Of a DNA stretch of 64,000 nucleotides, positions 55,009 to 64,000 are shown one piece after another. The translations under genes and the position numbers were made by a program. How positions within the stretch are numbered: position 1 is the first letter of the stretch; the number at the start of each line of letters is the position of its first letter. Source of the DNA: Chitinispirillales bacterium ANBcel5 (GTDB lineage: Bacteria > Fibrobacterota > Chitinivibrionia > Chitinivibrionales > Chitinispirillaceae); assembly GCA_029688955.1 (NCBI GenBank), contig JARUKZ010000007.1, positions 62,001 to 126,000 on the forward strand, read 5' to 3'. The notes under the pieces are model-generated. The model was not told the origin of the DNA, did no database searches, and saw only the letters and a list, made by a program, of their open reading frames with translations.

Positions 55009-56265
55009 ATGGTTAGAAGAGTTTTTTGTTGTATCACTGTTTTGTTTCTATGCATTAGTGGTGAGCCGGTTGTTTTAAACGGTGAAATGGTCCCTGAGCT
55101 TTTGGGTGAACCGCTCGGTTCAATTAGAGTTGTGCGCCGGGATGGCAGAGCATTACCGTTTCAGATTGATGAGGTTACTGAAGAGGGGGAGTATGTACTT
55201 CCTCAGGGTGAGTATCCAAACAGTGATGAGGGTAGTGGCTATTTGAAGAAGAGGGATGAAATAGTTTTTCTGTGGGATGATACAGATAGAGGTGGTAATA
55301 CCTCTCCCAAAATAGAGAATGCCGTAGAGGTGAGCATAAGACGAGCTGGTGAAAAGAGAGAGGTGTTTTTACTATCTGATTCACAAATCCCTCTTTCTGA
55401 AAGACGGTATATAGAATATGAACATGATAGCGGGCTGTTACGCACCCCGTTTTACTATGCTCAGTTTGCAGAGGAAAGGTTTCATTTCACCAGAGCCGGT
55501 GTTCGTGATTTTGAAACCGGCACATACATAGATCTCACCAATGAGCTTCGTGTTGATATTCTCTTTAGAGCGCTGTGGGGGCTTCTTCCGATCAGGTACA
55601 CAGAGGATAACATAATTTGCTATGTAAGGCGTTATAAGGTGGGGCCTGTGCGGCTGATCAGGCGTGGAGATTTCAGTCTGAATTTGGGGCTTGGGGTAAG
55701 AGGGAGCCGTGCTGCGGTGAATCAGATCTGTTATCCTTCAAAGGTAAAAGTGCCGGTGTATGTTCATGTACCATTCAGGTTCCGTTCATTCTTCAGTCAT
55801 GCTCACATAGAGATGACTCCGGTGATGAATAAGGATGGAGAGCAATTTGCTTTCTCTGTTCCATCCCATGATATCAGGCAAGAATTTGGGGGAGAAAAAG
55901 ATACCCTGTGGGAAGTGATTCCCGACAATACACTTTTTTCGGTAAAAAAGGGTGATAAAGGATACGGATGGTTACTCCAAACAACCATGGATAAATCCTT
56001 GCTTAGTGGTAGTGGGTTTGTGTTCAGGACTCCTTCAGAAAGAGAGGGGATTGGGGAGAGTGGTTATCGCCTTGGGGTACGCAATGTACGTAGGGGGTAT
56101 TATCACATAACCAATTGGGTGATTTTTTCTACCGGTTCTGCTCAGTCTATAAATAAAGGACACAGAGCTTTGGTTGAACCGGCTGAAATACGCAATGGTA
56201 AAACGGGGTTTCAAAGCCGATTAAATGCACTCGATCCCATTATCTCGATTATGCAGGAGGAGTAA
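55009..56265 (+). CDS. secreted protein of unknown function
   Basis: 418 residues with signal peptide (about 1-18) and no lipobox. The N-terminal block RALPFQIDEVTEEGEYVLPQ and the later RDEIVFLWDDTDRGG resemble conserved secreted proteins of several anaerobes, where a short beta-rich N-terminal domain precedes a longer domain. No catalytic motif seen. Good ribosome site (AGGA). Monocistronic; function unknown. Confidence 0.65.
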   Translation: MVRRVFCCITVLFLCISGEPVVLNGEMVPELLGEPLGSIRVVRRDGRALPFQIDEVTEEGEYVLPQGEYPNSDEGSGYLKKRDEIVFLWDDTDRGGNTSPKIENAVEVSIRRAGEKREVFLLSDSQIPLSERRYIEYEHDSGLLRTPFYYAQFAEERFHFTRAGVRDFETGTYIDLTNELRVDILFRALWGLLPIRYTEDNIICYVRRYKVGPVRLIRRGDFSLNLGLGVRGSRAAVNQICYPSKVKVPVYVHVPFRFRSFFSHAHIEMTPVMNKDGEQFAFSVPSHDIRQEFGGEKDTLWEVIPDNTLFSVKKGDKGYGWLLQTTMDKSLLSGSGFVFRTPSEREGIGESGYRLGVRNVRRGYYHITNWVIFSTGSAQSINKGHRALVEPAEIRNGKTGFQSRLNALDPIISIMQEE

Positions 56266-56414
56266 GGGAGCAGTAAATACAATTTAGCTTGACCCGTTAG
56301 AGGCAGGCAACGTATGATTTAAACTGAATGGCACAAGTTTGTTTTTAATGGTAGTATTCATTTGCTGGTAAGGTGGTTTAAAACTAATAATCTGCTCTAC
56401 CCGGAGGTGGGCCA

Positions 56415-57425
56415 ATGAAAACCCCAAAAAACGAAGATACTAATTCGGTTGTAACGGTTGGGATGTTGGGAAAAGTTATAGCTGCAGAGGATTCCATAGG
56501 GAAAAACAACTCACTTAGTGATCTTTGTTCCCGGGTTAAGCAACTTACATGTTCCTACGAAGATGTCGCTGAGCAGATTGAGGATAATGCTTATAATGAA
56601 TGCGAAAGTGGTAACCTTAACTATGCTATAGAGCAACTTGTTTCGGTGGCGTTCTTTTTTGAAAAACTTGAGAATAAAAACGAAGAAGTAAGTCGTGATC
56701 TGGCACAAATCTATCTATTGATTGGCCAGATTTATCAGTACTGTGGCTTTTTTGAAAAGAGTATCCTGTGGCTTAAGCGATCGGTGGTGGTTGATGATCA
56801 GTTCGCTGCTCCTTACCATAGTCTTGCCATCTCCTACAAAAATAACGGTGATATCAAGATGGCCCAAAAGTCTCTGATACAGGAAATCACCGTTGAGCCA
56901 GGCAACTACTACTCTTATCTGCTGTTAGCGGATCTCTATGAACAGAGCCAGGAGTATGAGGAGGCTGAGAGGTGTTTAATCAATCTACTGAAAAGAGATC
57001 CTCAAAACAGCCAGGCACTTCACCGATTAATCGTCTATTATAAAAATTCTGATCCTAAACTGGATACCGACCTGCTCAGAAAAAGGATCATAAACAAAAG
57101 CAGCAATTTAAACCGCATAGAAGTACTTATTCGGACCTATCATCTATGTACCGAGTCTCACTTCAATGAAGCACTTCAGTTCATTTTTAGCTGGTCGGAA
57201 AAGTTTCCCCACGTAACTATCACTCATCTTGTAGCGGCACATATCTATGGGGAACTGGGGCAGTATGCACGAAAAAGAAGAGAACTTTCCCTTTTTAAGC
57301 AAAGAAATCATGGCAGAGAACAAATCATTTTGAATAAACTTGGAGAATTTCAGGTGATTTTTGGAAAACAGGCTGCCGGGAGACTAAAAAACAAGTTGCT
57401 TGTTTCCTATCCGGGTGCAAATTAA
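56415..57425 (+). CDS. TPR-repeat protein
   Basis: 336 residues, no signal peptide. At least four tetratricopeptide repeats at about 55-245, e.g. YQYCGFFEKSILWLKRSV, YHSLAISYKNNGDIKMAQ and LLLADLYEQSQEYEEAERC. Site GGAGG in front of ATG. Scaffold for protein-protein contact, partner unknown; flanked by the secreted unknown and citrate synthase. Confidence 0.8.
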   Translation: MKTPKNEDTNSVVTVGMLGKVIAAEDSIGKNNSLSDLCSRVKQLTCSYEDVAEQIEDNAYNECESGNLNYAIEQLVSVAFFFEKLENKNEEVSRDLAQIYLLIGQIYQYCGFFEKSILWLKRSVVVDDQFAAPYHSLAISYKNNGDIKMAQKSLIQEITVEPGNYYSYLLLADLYEQSQEYEEAERCLINLLKRDPQNSQALHRLIVYYKNSDPKLDTDLLRKRIINKSSNLNRIEVLIRTYHLCTESHFNEALQFIFSWSEKFPHVTITHLVAAHIYGELGQYARKRRELSLFKQRNHGREQIILNKLGEFQVIFGKQAAGRLKNKLLVSYPGAN

Positions 57426-57614
57426 TACCACAAAAAAAATAACTGTTAAGAGAATCGGTCGCTTAATGCAATGTTAAACCTTCCTTAAGCTGCTCATTTA
57501 TTTTACCCTTCTTTCGATCAGAATATTCTTTCTTTTAGAGGTGACATTTTTTTAATTGAATAATGTATATTAGAAAAATTGTTTTTTTAGCGAATAACCT
57601 TAACAGGAAAATCG

Positions 57615-58985
57615 ATGAATCAGAGCATAAGAAAAAAATCCGCATTCGAGCTTAACCATCTTAGTGAAATTGCTGAACTGGCGTATCAGAAAAACAAAAT
57701 CGAGCAGCAATTATACCAAAAATATAACGTTAAACGTGGGCTTCGAAATGCAGATGGAACCGGTGTTCTGGTTGGACTTACAAAAATTGGTGATGTGCAT
57801 GGGTATATTCTCGATGAAAATGAGAAGGTACCGGTTGAGGGCAGGCTCAGGTACCGTGGCATAGATATAAAGGAGATTATTGAGGGGTGCCGCCGTGAAA
57901 ACAGGCCCGGCTTTAATGAAGTGATCTATCTTCTTCTTTTTGGAAATTTGCCAAACAGGGATCAGCTTGAGCATTTTAAGGAGATGCTTGGGGCATGCAG
58001 AGATCTGCCCAATGGGTTCACCGAAAATATGATCCTTAAAGCTCCCAGTCGCAATATCATGAACAAACTGGCACGTTCTGTTCTTGCCTGTTACTCCTAT
58101 GATGAAAATCCTGATGATTTAAGTATAGAAAACGTGCTGCGTCAAAGCATTGAACTTATCGCCCGTTTTCCTACTCTGGTGTCTTATGCTTACCAGGCAA
58201 AATGTCACTACTATGATGGAAAGAGTCTGGTTATTCATAAACCACAGCCAGAGTTAAGCACTGCTGAGAACATTCTCCACATGATTAGGCCAGACTCTTG
58301 CTATACTCAGCTTGAGGCAGAGACACTTGATCTTTGTCTTATAATACATGCTGAGCATGGGGGGGGTAACAACAGTGCGTTTGCGCTTCACGTTGTTTCC
58401 TCATCTGACACCGACACCTACTCCGCAATAGCTGCTGCTGTTGGTGCCATGAAAGGTCCTAAGCACGGTGGGGCAAATATTTATGTGGCAGATATGATGG
58501 AGGAGATAAAGCAGCAGGTAAAGGACTGGAAAGATGAAGATGAGATAAGTGCTTATCTCTCTAAAATTCTTAATAAAGAAGCTTTTGATCGTACCGGACT
58601 TATTTATGGAATGGGGCATGCAGTGTACACGCTTAGTGACCCCCGTACTATGGTGTTAAAGGGTAAAGCTGAGGAACTTGCAAGAGCAAAGAACCGGGAG
58701 GATGAGTTTGAACTCTTCAGGACTGTGGAACGTCTGGCTCCGGAAGTATTTGCACAATTTAAGGGAAGAAGGCATCTTGCTGCAAATGTCGATTTCTATT
58801 CCGGATTTGTGTATAATACCTTAAACATCCCCAAGGAACTGTATACACCTATATTTGCTATCTCAAGGATAGCCGGCTGGTCTGCGCATAGAATTGAAGA
58901 AATAGTCAGCGGTGGAAAGATAATCAGGCCTGCCTATAAGAGTGTATCTGCCAAAAAACCTTTTACACCTATTGATCAAAGATAG
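57615..58985 (+). CDS. gltA: citrate synthase
   Basis: 456 residues, of the longer anaerobe/Bacteroidetes-type form. Catalytic residues by alignment to the mitochondrial and E. coli enzymes: His284 (AMKGPKHGGANIY), His335 (GMGHAVYTL) and Asp393 (NVDFYSGFVY). Condenses acetyl-CoA with oxaloacetate. Start at ATG with AGGA 9 bp upstream. Monocistronic. With fumarase and malic enzyme it indicates at least a partial TCA cycle. 2-methylcitrate synthase activity is also possible. Confidence 0.93.
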   Translation: MNQSIRKKSAFELNHLSEIAELAYQKNKIEQQLYQKYNVKRGLRNADGTGVLVGLTKIGDVHGYILDENEKVPVEGRLRYRGIDIKEIIEGCRRENRPGFNEVIYLLLFGNLPNRDQLEHFKEMLGACRDLPNGFTENMILKAPSRNIMNKLARSVLACYSYDENPDDLSIENVLRQSIELIARFPTLVSYAYQAKCHYYDGKSLVIHKPQPELSTAENILHMIRPDSCYTQLEAETLDLCLIIHAEHGGGNNSAFALHVVSSSDTDTYSAIAAAVGAMKGPKHGGANIYVADMMEEIKQQVKDWKDEDEISAYLSKILNKEAFDRTGLIYGMGHAVYTLSDPRTMVLKGKAEELARAKNREDEFELFRTVERLAPEVFAQFKGRRHLAANVDFYSGFVYNTLNIPKELYTPIFAISRIAGWSAHRIEEIVSGGKIIRPAYKSVSAKKPFTPIDQR

Positions 58986-59146
58986 TTTGATCGACTATAG
59001 TGACTCCTGTTGTCATCATCGCCCAAAACATTGTAAACCCCTGTTGTATTTATAACTGCCGCCCCTGCTGCAATGTTATTATTGATCAAAGTGTCTTTGA
59101 GTGTTGGCCGGTTAGAGAATATGGAACAGTTGTTGAATATCAGTAA
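58976..59146 (-). pseudogene. possible remnant of a beta-helix surface protein gene
   Basis: A 56-residue open stretch on the minus strand with no start or ribosome site; the 3-prime end overlaps the citrate synthase end by 10 bp. It reads NNCSIFSNRPTLKDTLINNN, then IAAGAAVINTTGVYNVLGD followed by DDNRSHYS, much like the N/G-rich C-terminal turns of parallel beta-helix or right-handed repeat proteins. A stop (TAA) lies just before it. Low confidence; may be chance or a decayed gene end. Confidence 0.3.
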
Positions 59147-59302
59147 TTAAAAAGTTAAGGGTATGTTTAGTGTTGAGAAACGGGCTGAATCTATGGCCCT
59201 TAGCTCTAATGCTATGGATAAAATAACAGGGGAGTAGTATATTAAAAAAAGCCATAGTTTGAATCGGTATTTCGTTTCACCAGTGCATAGGGATTTCTTA
59301 AA
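58986..59302. other. intergenic region upstream of the PIN-PhoH gene
   Basis: 317 bp without an intact gene; its first 160 bp include the beta-helix-like remnant. The sequence ATTGATCAAAG occurs at 58971 (end of citrate synthase) and again at about 59083. Nothing else recognised. Confidence 0.5.
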
Positions 59303-60652
59303 GTGATTATGGAAAAATTAACGGGAGAATACGAAGGGGTGAAAAATTATATACTCGATACTACAGTTCTTCTCTATGATGCTCAGGCACTCTTTAATTT
59401 TAGAAAAAACAATGTGATTATCCCTATCACTGTTATAGAGGACATCGATCATTTTAAAAAAGAGGTTAGTGAGATCGGCAGAAGTGCCCGGCAGACCTCA
59501 AGAATACTCGATACTCTAAGAAACAGAGCCAATCTCTCTACCGGTGTGAAGCTTGAAAATGGTGGGATGCTGTTTGTTAAAACCGGTGCAGGATCAACCT
59601 TCAGAAAACTTCCCGATGAACTAAGGGAGCGTAGCAGAGATAACCTGATACTGGCTATAGCGCTTCAGGTAAAAGAACAATCGGATAAACCGGCTATATT
59701 CGTATCTAAGGATATCAATCTTCGTATAAAGGCTGATGCTCTGGGGCTTGATGCAGAAGACTATGAATCGGACAAGGTAGATATCGAGGAGCTTTATCCC
59801 GGGTTCAAAAATATTGAGGTATCCGGTAATACAATTTCCCGGTTTGTGGAAAATGGTTTTTGTTCTTTGGAAGAAAAACTTCTCCCTAACCAGTATGTTT
59901 CCCTTATTTCCCAGCAGGATTCTCAGTTATCATACCCGGGACGTTTTGATGCCCTGGAGGAGAAAGTAGTGAGCGTTTCTCCTGAAAACAGGGAAGGGGG
60001 GTGGAGGATCACTCCAAGAAACAGAGAACAGGCATTTGCAATGGATGCCCTCTTAAATGACGAAATTCAGCTTGTTACACTCGTCGGTAAGGCCGGTACC
60101 GGTAAAACGCTTCTTGCCGTAGCTGCATCTCTGTTTAAAACAGTAGATGAAAATATCTACAGTCGTATTCTGGTTTCCCGGCCAACTCTGCCGCTGGGCA
60201 AAGACATAGGGTACCTTCCGGGTACTGTTGAAGAGAAGCTTACTCCCTGGATGTACCCGATAGTGGATAATGTTGAACTTTTAATGAGAAAAGACAGCAA
60301 GTCTTCACGGCAGAGTCGTGGTTTTCGCGAACTGGTTGAAATGGGTATCCTTATTGTCGAACCCCTTACCTATATCAGAGGGCGTTCTATTCATAATCAA
60401 TACCTTATAATAGACGAAGCACAAAATCTCACACCACATGAAATCAAAACCATCATTACCCGGGTGGGGGAAGGCACAAAAATCGTGGTTACCGGAGATC
60501 CCTACCAGATCGATAACCCCTATATCGACTCTTCAAGTAACGGACTTTCCTATGTGGTTGAAAAGTTTAAAAAACAGGATGTGGCTGCGCATGTAACTCT
60601 CACCAGAGGTGAACGGTCCCGCCTTTCTGAGCTTGCTGCCAATTTGCTCTGA
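59303..60652 (+). CDS. PIN domain-PhoH-like ATPase
   Basis: 449 residues. N-terminal PIN nuclease domain (about 14-155) with Asp19 in NYILDTTVLLYD and IPITVIEDIDHFKK, then the PhoH ATPase (about 235-445): Walker A GKAGTGKT (262-269), Walker B YLIIDEAQN and the helicase-like VVTGDPYQID. PIN-PhoH proteins are RNA helicase/nuclease toxins-like or RNA-processing factors. Start GTG at 59303 (AGGG 10 bp upstream) or ATG at 59309. Standalone gene. Confidence 0.92.
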   Translation: MIMEKLTGEYEGVKNYILDTTVLLYDAQALFNFRKNNVIIPITVIEDIDHFKKEVSEIGRSARQTSRILDTLRNRANLSTGVKLENGGMLFVKTGAGSTFRKLPDELRERSRDNLILAIALQVKEQSDKPAIFVSKDINLRIKADALGLDAEDYESDKVDIEELYPGFKNIEVSGNTISRFVENGFCSLEEKLLPNQYVSLISQQDSQLSYPGRFDALEEKVVSVSPENREGGWRITPRNREQAFAMDALLNDEIQLVTLVGKAGTGKTLLAVAASLFKTVDENIYSRILVSRPTLPLGKDIGYLPGTVEEKLTPWMYPIVDNVELLMRKDSKSSRQSRGFRELVEMGILIVEPLTYIRGRSIHNQYLIIDEAQNLTPHEIKTIITRVGEGTKIVVTGDPYQIDNPYIDSSSNGLSYVVEKFKKQDVAAHVTLTRGERSRLSELAANLL

Positions 60653-60903
60653 ACACTGTTTGGGAGTAAGTGGTATAAGCTCACTTATAATTTTACCCCT
60701 GAGTCTTTGTTTGTTGTTCTTTCTGCTCCCCCCAAAAAAAACCGACCACTGCTATATGTAGGGGTTTATTATCCAGTGTCTACTTAATTTAAGACCATTT
60801 ATTCTCTCTTTTACTTATTTACCCAAAAAAGACTACCTGAAATCTTAGTAAATTATTAATTTCAAGTAGTATAGTTGATCGATTTCTCTGTTTTGGGGAA
60901 TAT

Positions 60904-61434
60904 ATGAAACATATCATTGTAATTTTAGCGCTTTGCGCCATAGTGAACGGCGGTGTGCGCAAGGAAATTTTTGGAGAATTATCGGGGGTATATCCTGCAG
61001 GGGATTACTTTGTTACTGGTACAATATATGTGCTTAGAGGAAAAACCTTGCATTTTGAAGCCGGTAGCAGACTCTACTTTGAGCAGTTCTCAGGAGTAAC
61101 GGTGTTTGGAACTTTGATTCTTGAGGGCAGTGATGAGCAGCCGGTAACATTAACTTCAGCTCAGAAACTACCCGAACGACGACAGACTCCCGAGTCTTTT
61201 GACTGGAACGGGGTAGAGTTAAACGCTGATGCGGTGTTAATGAATGCCGAAAATACCATTATTACCCACAGTGTTTTTGGGTTTAATATCAAATCACATC
61301 AAACACCCGTAAGTCTGACCAATGTGCAGTTTGATAATATTGGGTATGCAAGTGTAGTACGGGATGGAAAGATTGTCACGCTTCTTCCTGAGAAACCGTA
61401 TAGTAACCAGTGGAATATAAGCTCTGGTGATTAG
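60904..61434 (+). CDS. secreted protein with beta-helix-like repeats
   Basis: 176 residues, signal peptide (about 1-17, MKHIIVILALCAIVNGGVRK). The rest has short strands with regularly spaced Gly/Asn (GKTLHFEAGSRLYFEQFSG and GTLILEGSDEQPVTLTSA) as in right-handed parallel beta-helix proteins. Related by pattern to the protein encoded 97 bp downstream (EVEPGTLILFMKNAALKVKG). Function unknown. Confidence 0.65.
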   Translation: MKHIIVILALCAIVNGGVRKEIFGELSGVYPAGDYFVTGTIYVLRGKTLHFEAGSRLYFEQFSGVTVFGTLILEGSDEQPVTLTSAQKLPERRQTPESFDWNGVELNADAVLMNAENTIITHSVFGFNIKSHQTPVSLTNVQFDNIGYASVVRDGKIVTLLPEKPYSNQWNISSGD

Positions 61435-61530
61435 AGCTACCGGCGACTCTAAAGAGGAGTCTGTTCGGGCAAATGCAGCAAGGGGAGCAAGCGGTGGAAA
61501 ATTATACACAATCAGATACGAGAGATATAC

Positions 61531-62433
61531 ATGAATAAACTGAATCTTACTGTAGTCATCCTCTCTCTTTTATTTGCTAATACCTTCGCACTTACTGATC
61601 AGGAGATTGAATATTACCGGAATCAGGGCTTTTACGTTATAGAAAACAGTTTTCCATCAACTGTGACTCACGGTGTGTATTTGGTCACAAACGATTTAGA
61701 GATCGCACCTGGTGAGCGTGTTGAAGTTGAGCCGGGCACACTGATTCTTTTTATGAAAAACGCCGCTCTTAAGGTGAAGGGAACACTTATATGCCGTGCT
61801 ACTCCACGCTCTACGGTCACCTTTTCTTCACTTCCTGCTCAAAGCTATAAAGAGCCTGTATCTAACGACGATGAGGTGATGTGGAGAGGAATAAAGGCCT
61901 TTGAAAATTCGACCATTGATATTCGTTACTGTAACATAAATGGTGCACTGGTAGGGGTTGAGCTTACATCACAGAACCTCTCCTTTGAATCAGAGATGGT
62001 TAATTTCAGGTACAATTTTTTAAATCTGGTGGTTTCTGATGTAATAGCTCCGGTAAAAGACGGGCAGTTTACCTCTGTTTCTCTGGGGCCAGACGACATA
62101 CCCGATTATATCGCTTCCATAGAAGACTACAAATATGCAACGGATGTTTTTGATCTGTTTGCTGTTGAAGAGCAAAAGAGAAACAGACGTTCAAAACTCA
62201 GACGAGTCAGTATTATTTCTGCAACCACGGGAGCTGCGATCACCGCAGCATCATTTGCAGCATTTGGCTACTTTAATAACCAGTATAACAATTCAACCGA
62301 TCGCTCCAAATTTAGCCCATCTCAAGTCGATTTGTATGAAAGAAGAAGACAACAGAGCTTTGATGCCGGGTTGGCAAGTGCGGTGTTCACCGCGGTCGCT
62401 GTTTCAATGATATTTTTTACAATTGAGTACTGA
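61531..62433 (+). CDS. secreted beta-helix-like protein with C-terminal membrane segment
   Basis: 300 residues. Signal peptide (about 1-20), then a beta-helix-like region (PGERVEVEPGTLILFMKNAA, LKVKGTLICRATPRSTVTF and MWRGIKAFENSTIDIRYC), much like its upstream neighbour. The C-terminal third has a membrane segment (about 229-250, ISATTGAAITAASFAAFGYF) and a second hydrophobic end (GLASAVFTAVAVSMIFF), so it is anchored. The two genes look like a diverged tandem pair. Confidence 0.68.
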   Translation: MNKLNLTVVILSLLFANTFALTDQEIEYYRNQGFYVIENSFPSTVTHGVYLVTNDLEIAPGERVEVEPGTLILFMKNAALKVKGTLICRATPRSTVTFSSLPAQSYKEPVSNDDEVMWRGIKAFENSTIDIRYCNINGALVGVELTSQNLSFESEMVNFRYNFLNLVVSDVIAPVKDGQFTSVSLGPDDIPDYIASIEDYKYATDVFDLFAVEEQKRNRRSKLRRVSIISATTGAAITAASFAAFGYFNNQYNNSTDRSKFSPSQVDLYERRRQQSFDAGLASAVFTAVAVSMIFFTIEY

Positions 62434-62475
62434 TATTCTTTGTGAATATAGAATACCTACATAAGGAGATGAAAG

Positions 62476-64000
62476 ATGCATAAGAACCAGATCACGGTTT
62501 ATCTCTTTTCGGCCCTATTTCTGGTTTTTTTACGCTGCGCATTGGATGTGACAAACCCTGTTTCCAGTAATTATGAGGGAGATTATAAATTCGAAATCAC
62601 AACGGAACTTGAAAATGAAAATGGTACCATTTTTACCCCCTACACGATCATAGTAAATAATCTTGGAGAAGATCAGTTTCTTCACTTTTTACTTACCACC
62701 GAGAAAAATGGCGTATTAAAAAAGGATACCATTTCACTTAATGATTCTGCCACAGTTACCTTCGTAAAAGAGTATGATGGGCAATTAAAAGTGACAGGTG
62801 TACGCCCAAACGATAAAACACTTACAGAAACGATAGATATATCGATCATTAATTCTATTTTTATTAGTGGGCCGGATTCCAGTAGCAGATCGGTATCCAG
62901 TGACACAGGGAAAATTGAATTCTTTGTGAATTTCAGTGAAGAATCAGAACTAAGCGACATGTTTATAGACTGGTATGTTAATGACTCTCTGGCACAAAAC
63001 CTCAAAATTACCCAACCATTCACCTTTTATGCAGAAGAGGAAGGTGATTTTACAATTGTCGCGAAGTTTTCAGATTACGATTTAATAATCACCAATACAC
63101 TTAGTGTGAGAAAAAATCAGCCTGTGTTAACATGCAGGGACAAACGAATTGTCTCGATGCCGGGGCAGACCATAACACTTACTGCTCCATTTGAAATAGA
63201 AGAGGGTACACCACACCTTTATCATTGGGAAAACAAGTCCGGAAATATAGATACAACTACTACAACCGATACACTATTCATTGTTTTTGATGATCCGGGA
63301 GAGTATAAAATAGATGTATGGTTTAGTGAAGAGAATAACGTTAACAGCCAGGCTTGTGTAATAGAGGTTGTTATCAATCAACCGGGTATACCAGTTATCG
63401 AAAGTATTAAAATCGATGCACCTGATTCGATATTCGTTCACAGTAAGAGTAAAATAAATATAGAAGCATCAGATAAAGATGGTAGTGTTGAGTGGCTGTA
63501 TATGGCCAGAGATACTACCCGGGAAAGTGTATTAGACAGTATAAAAACTACCGGGGAAACGGTAGATACATTTTTCGTTCATATCTTTGAGGAGTATGAC
63601 GTAAATGAGTTGTACTTTTGGGTAATAGATGATGAAAGTAACCGTTCACGAATAGAAAAGAGAGAATTCAATGTACGCAAAGGTAAACCGGTGATAGATA
63701 CTGCCTGGATTGAAAGAGATACCATTTTCAGGGGGGATAAGGTAAAGCTCCATGTCTCTGCAATCAGTATAAATGGAACGGTTGAGGAAATACGGGTAGA
63801 TTTGGCGCAAAATGATGCTCAGATCCAAAAAGTATCTGATTCGGTGTTTACAATTGTACCCCAGTCAGATGGCATCTGTACTCTGATTGTATATGCAGTT
63901 GATGAGCATGGATTTGAATCTCTAAAGGATACCACGTTACTTACTGTACTACCGGCGGATCCTCGTATCGATAGCCTGAGGCTTGTTACACCTGCCGATA
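62476..64000 (+). CDS. large surface protein with Ig/PKD-like repeats, partial (right edge)
   Basis: Open for 508 codons from ATG at 62476 (AAGGAG 7 bp upstream) to the edge. N-terminal hydrophobic segment with Cys at the end (SALFLVFLRCALD), possibly a lipoprotein with an atypical lipobox. Then at least three beta-sandwich-like modules of about 90 residues; several start after a proline (PVLTCRDKRIVSMPGQTITL, PVIESIKIDAPDSIFV, PVIDTAWIERDTIFRGDKVKL is the next). Typical of Ig-like/PKD adhesion or polysaccharide-binding proteins of Fibrobacterota. C-terminus not seen. Confidence 0.82.
   Translation, partial: MHKNQITVYLFSALFLVFLRCALDVTNPVSSNYEGDYKFEITTELENENGTIFTPYTIIVNNLGEDQFLHFLLTTEKNGVLKKDTISLNDSATVTFVKEYDGQLKVTGVRPNDKTLTETIDISIINSIFISGPDSSSRSVSSDTGKIEFFVNFSEESELSDMFIDWYVNDSLAQNLKITQPFTFYAEEEGDFTIVAKFSDYDLIITNTLSVRKNQPVLTCRDKRIVSMPGQTITLTAPFEIEEGTPHLYHWENKSGNIDTTTTTDTLFIVFDDPGEYKIDVWFSEENNVNSQACVIEVVINQPGIPVIESIKIDAPDSIFVHSKSKINIEASDKDGSVEWLYMARDTTRESVLDSIKTTGETVDTFFVHIFEEYDVNELYFWVIDDESNRSRIEKREFNVRKGKPVIDTAWIERDTIFRGDKVKLHVSAISINGTVEEIRVDLAQNDAQIQKVSDSVFTIVPQSDGICTLIVYAVDEHGFESLKDTTLLTVLPADPRIDSLRLVTPAD

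Overview
The window comes from a Gram-negative, probably anaerobic bacterium of the FCB group. Fibrobacterota (Chitinispirillum/Chitinivibrio-like) is my best guess, but no taxonomic search was possible. Reasons: a GldA/F/G-type ABC system, a PorV-type outer-membrane protein, a short histone-H1-like protein, a four-subunit 2-oxoacid:ferredoxin oxidoreductase, many lipoproteins and large surface proteins, and many c-di-GMP and CheC/CheX-type signalling proteins. I see no phage, transposon, CRISPR array or rRNA. One tRNA (Leu, anticodon CAA, CCA encoded) is present.

Layout. 1-3.4 kb: GldG/F/A-like ABC exporter (minus strand), with the GldG-like gene broken at a run of nine G. 3.6-10.6 kb: H1-like mini-protein, short SppA coupled to a LysM lytic transglycosylase, Cys-rich small protein, long SppA, DUF2254 protein. 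10.7-12.5 kb: HDOD-CheX-CheY operon. 12.6-16.8 kb: a tightly coupled isoprenoid cassette of two UbiA-type prenyltransferases, a TPR protein, a tiny 2[4Fe-4S] ferredoxin and a geranylgeranyl-reductase-like flavoprotein. 17-21.4 kb: PorV-like protein, REC-GAF-HD-GYP regulator, SurA/PrsA-like lipoprotein. 21.4-26.7 kb: unknown small genes, OppF/OppD-type ATPases without permeases, PdxJ, tRNA-Leu. 27-33.5 kb: membrane-anchored AraC-type regulator with a sugar-binding-like sensor domain, hybrid histidine kinase, release factor 3, second kinase. 33.6-37 kb: DUF1538 transporter coupled to a protein with up to three P-II-like domains, and a small FlgM-like protein. 37.3-37.9 kb: two facing arrays of a 21-bp repeat. 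38-42.4 kb: degenerate HD-GYP protein, TrpS, Dus, membrane protein.

42.6-45.6 kb: ferredoxin plus alpha, beta and gamma subunits of a 2-oxoacid:ferredoxin oxidoreductase. 45.6-51.4 kb: a CheX, then CheY, CheC, REC-CheC fusion and a large hybrid kinase. 51.6-59 kb: small periplasmic protein, two-subunit class I fumarase with malic enzyme, a secreted unknown, a TPR protein, citrate synthase. 59-64 kb: a possible beta-helix gene remnant, PIN-PhoH ATPase, two related secreted proteins and a large surface protein that runs off the right edge.

How the genes fit together. Malic enzyme, fumarase, citrate synthase and the ferredoxin-dependent oxidoreductase cover much of C4/C2 interconversion in an anaerobe. 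CheC/CheX phosphatase-type proteins sit in two CheY-containing loci without CheA, CheW or receptors, which suggests phosphorelay damping rather than classical chemotaxis. The most interesting loci are the UbiA-UbiA-TPR-ferredoxin-reductase cassette, the DUF1538/P-II pair, the facing 21-bp arrays and the G9 frameshift.
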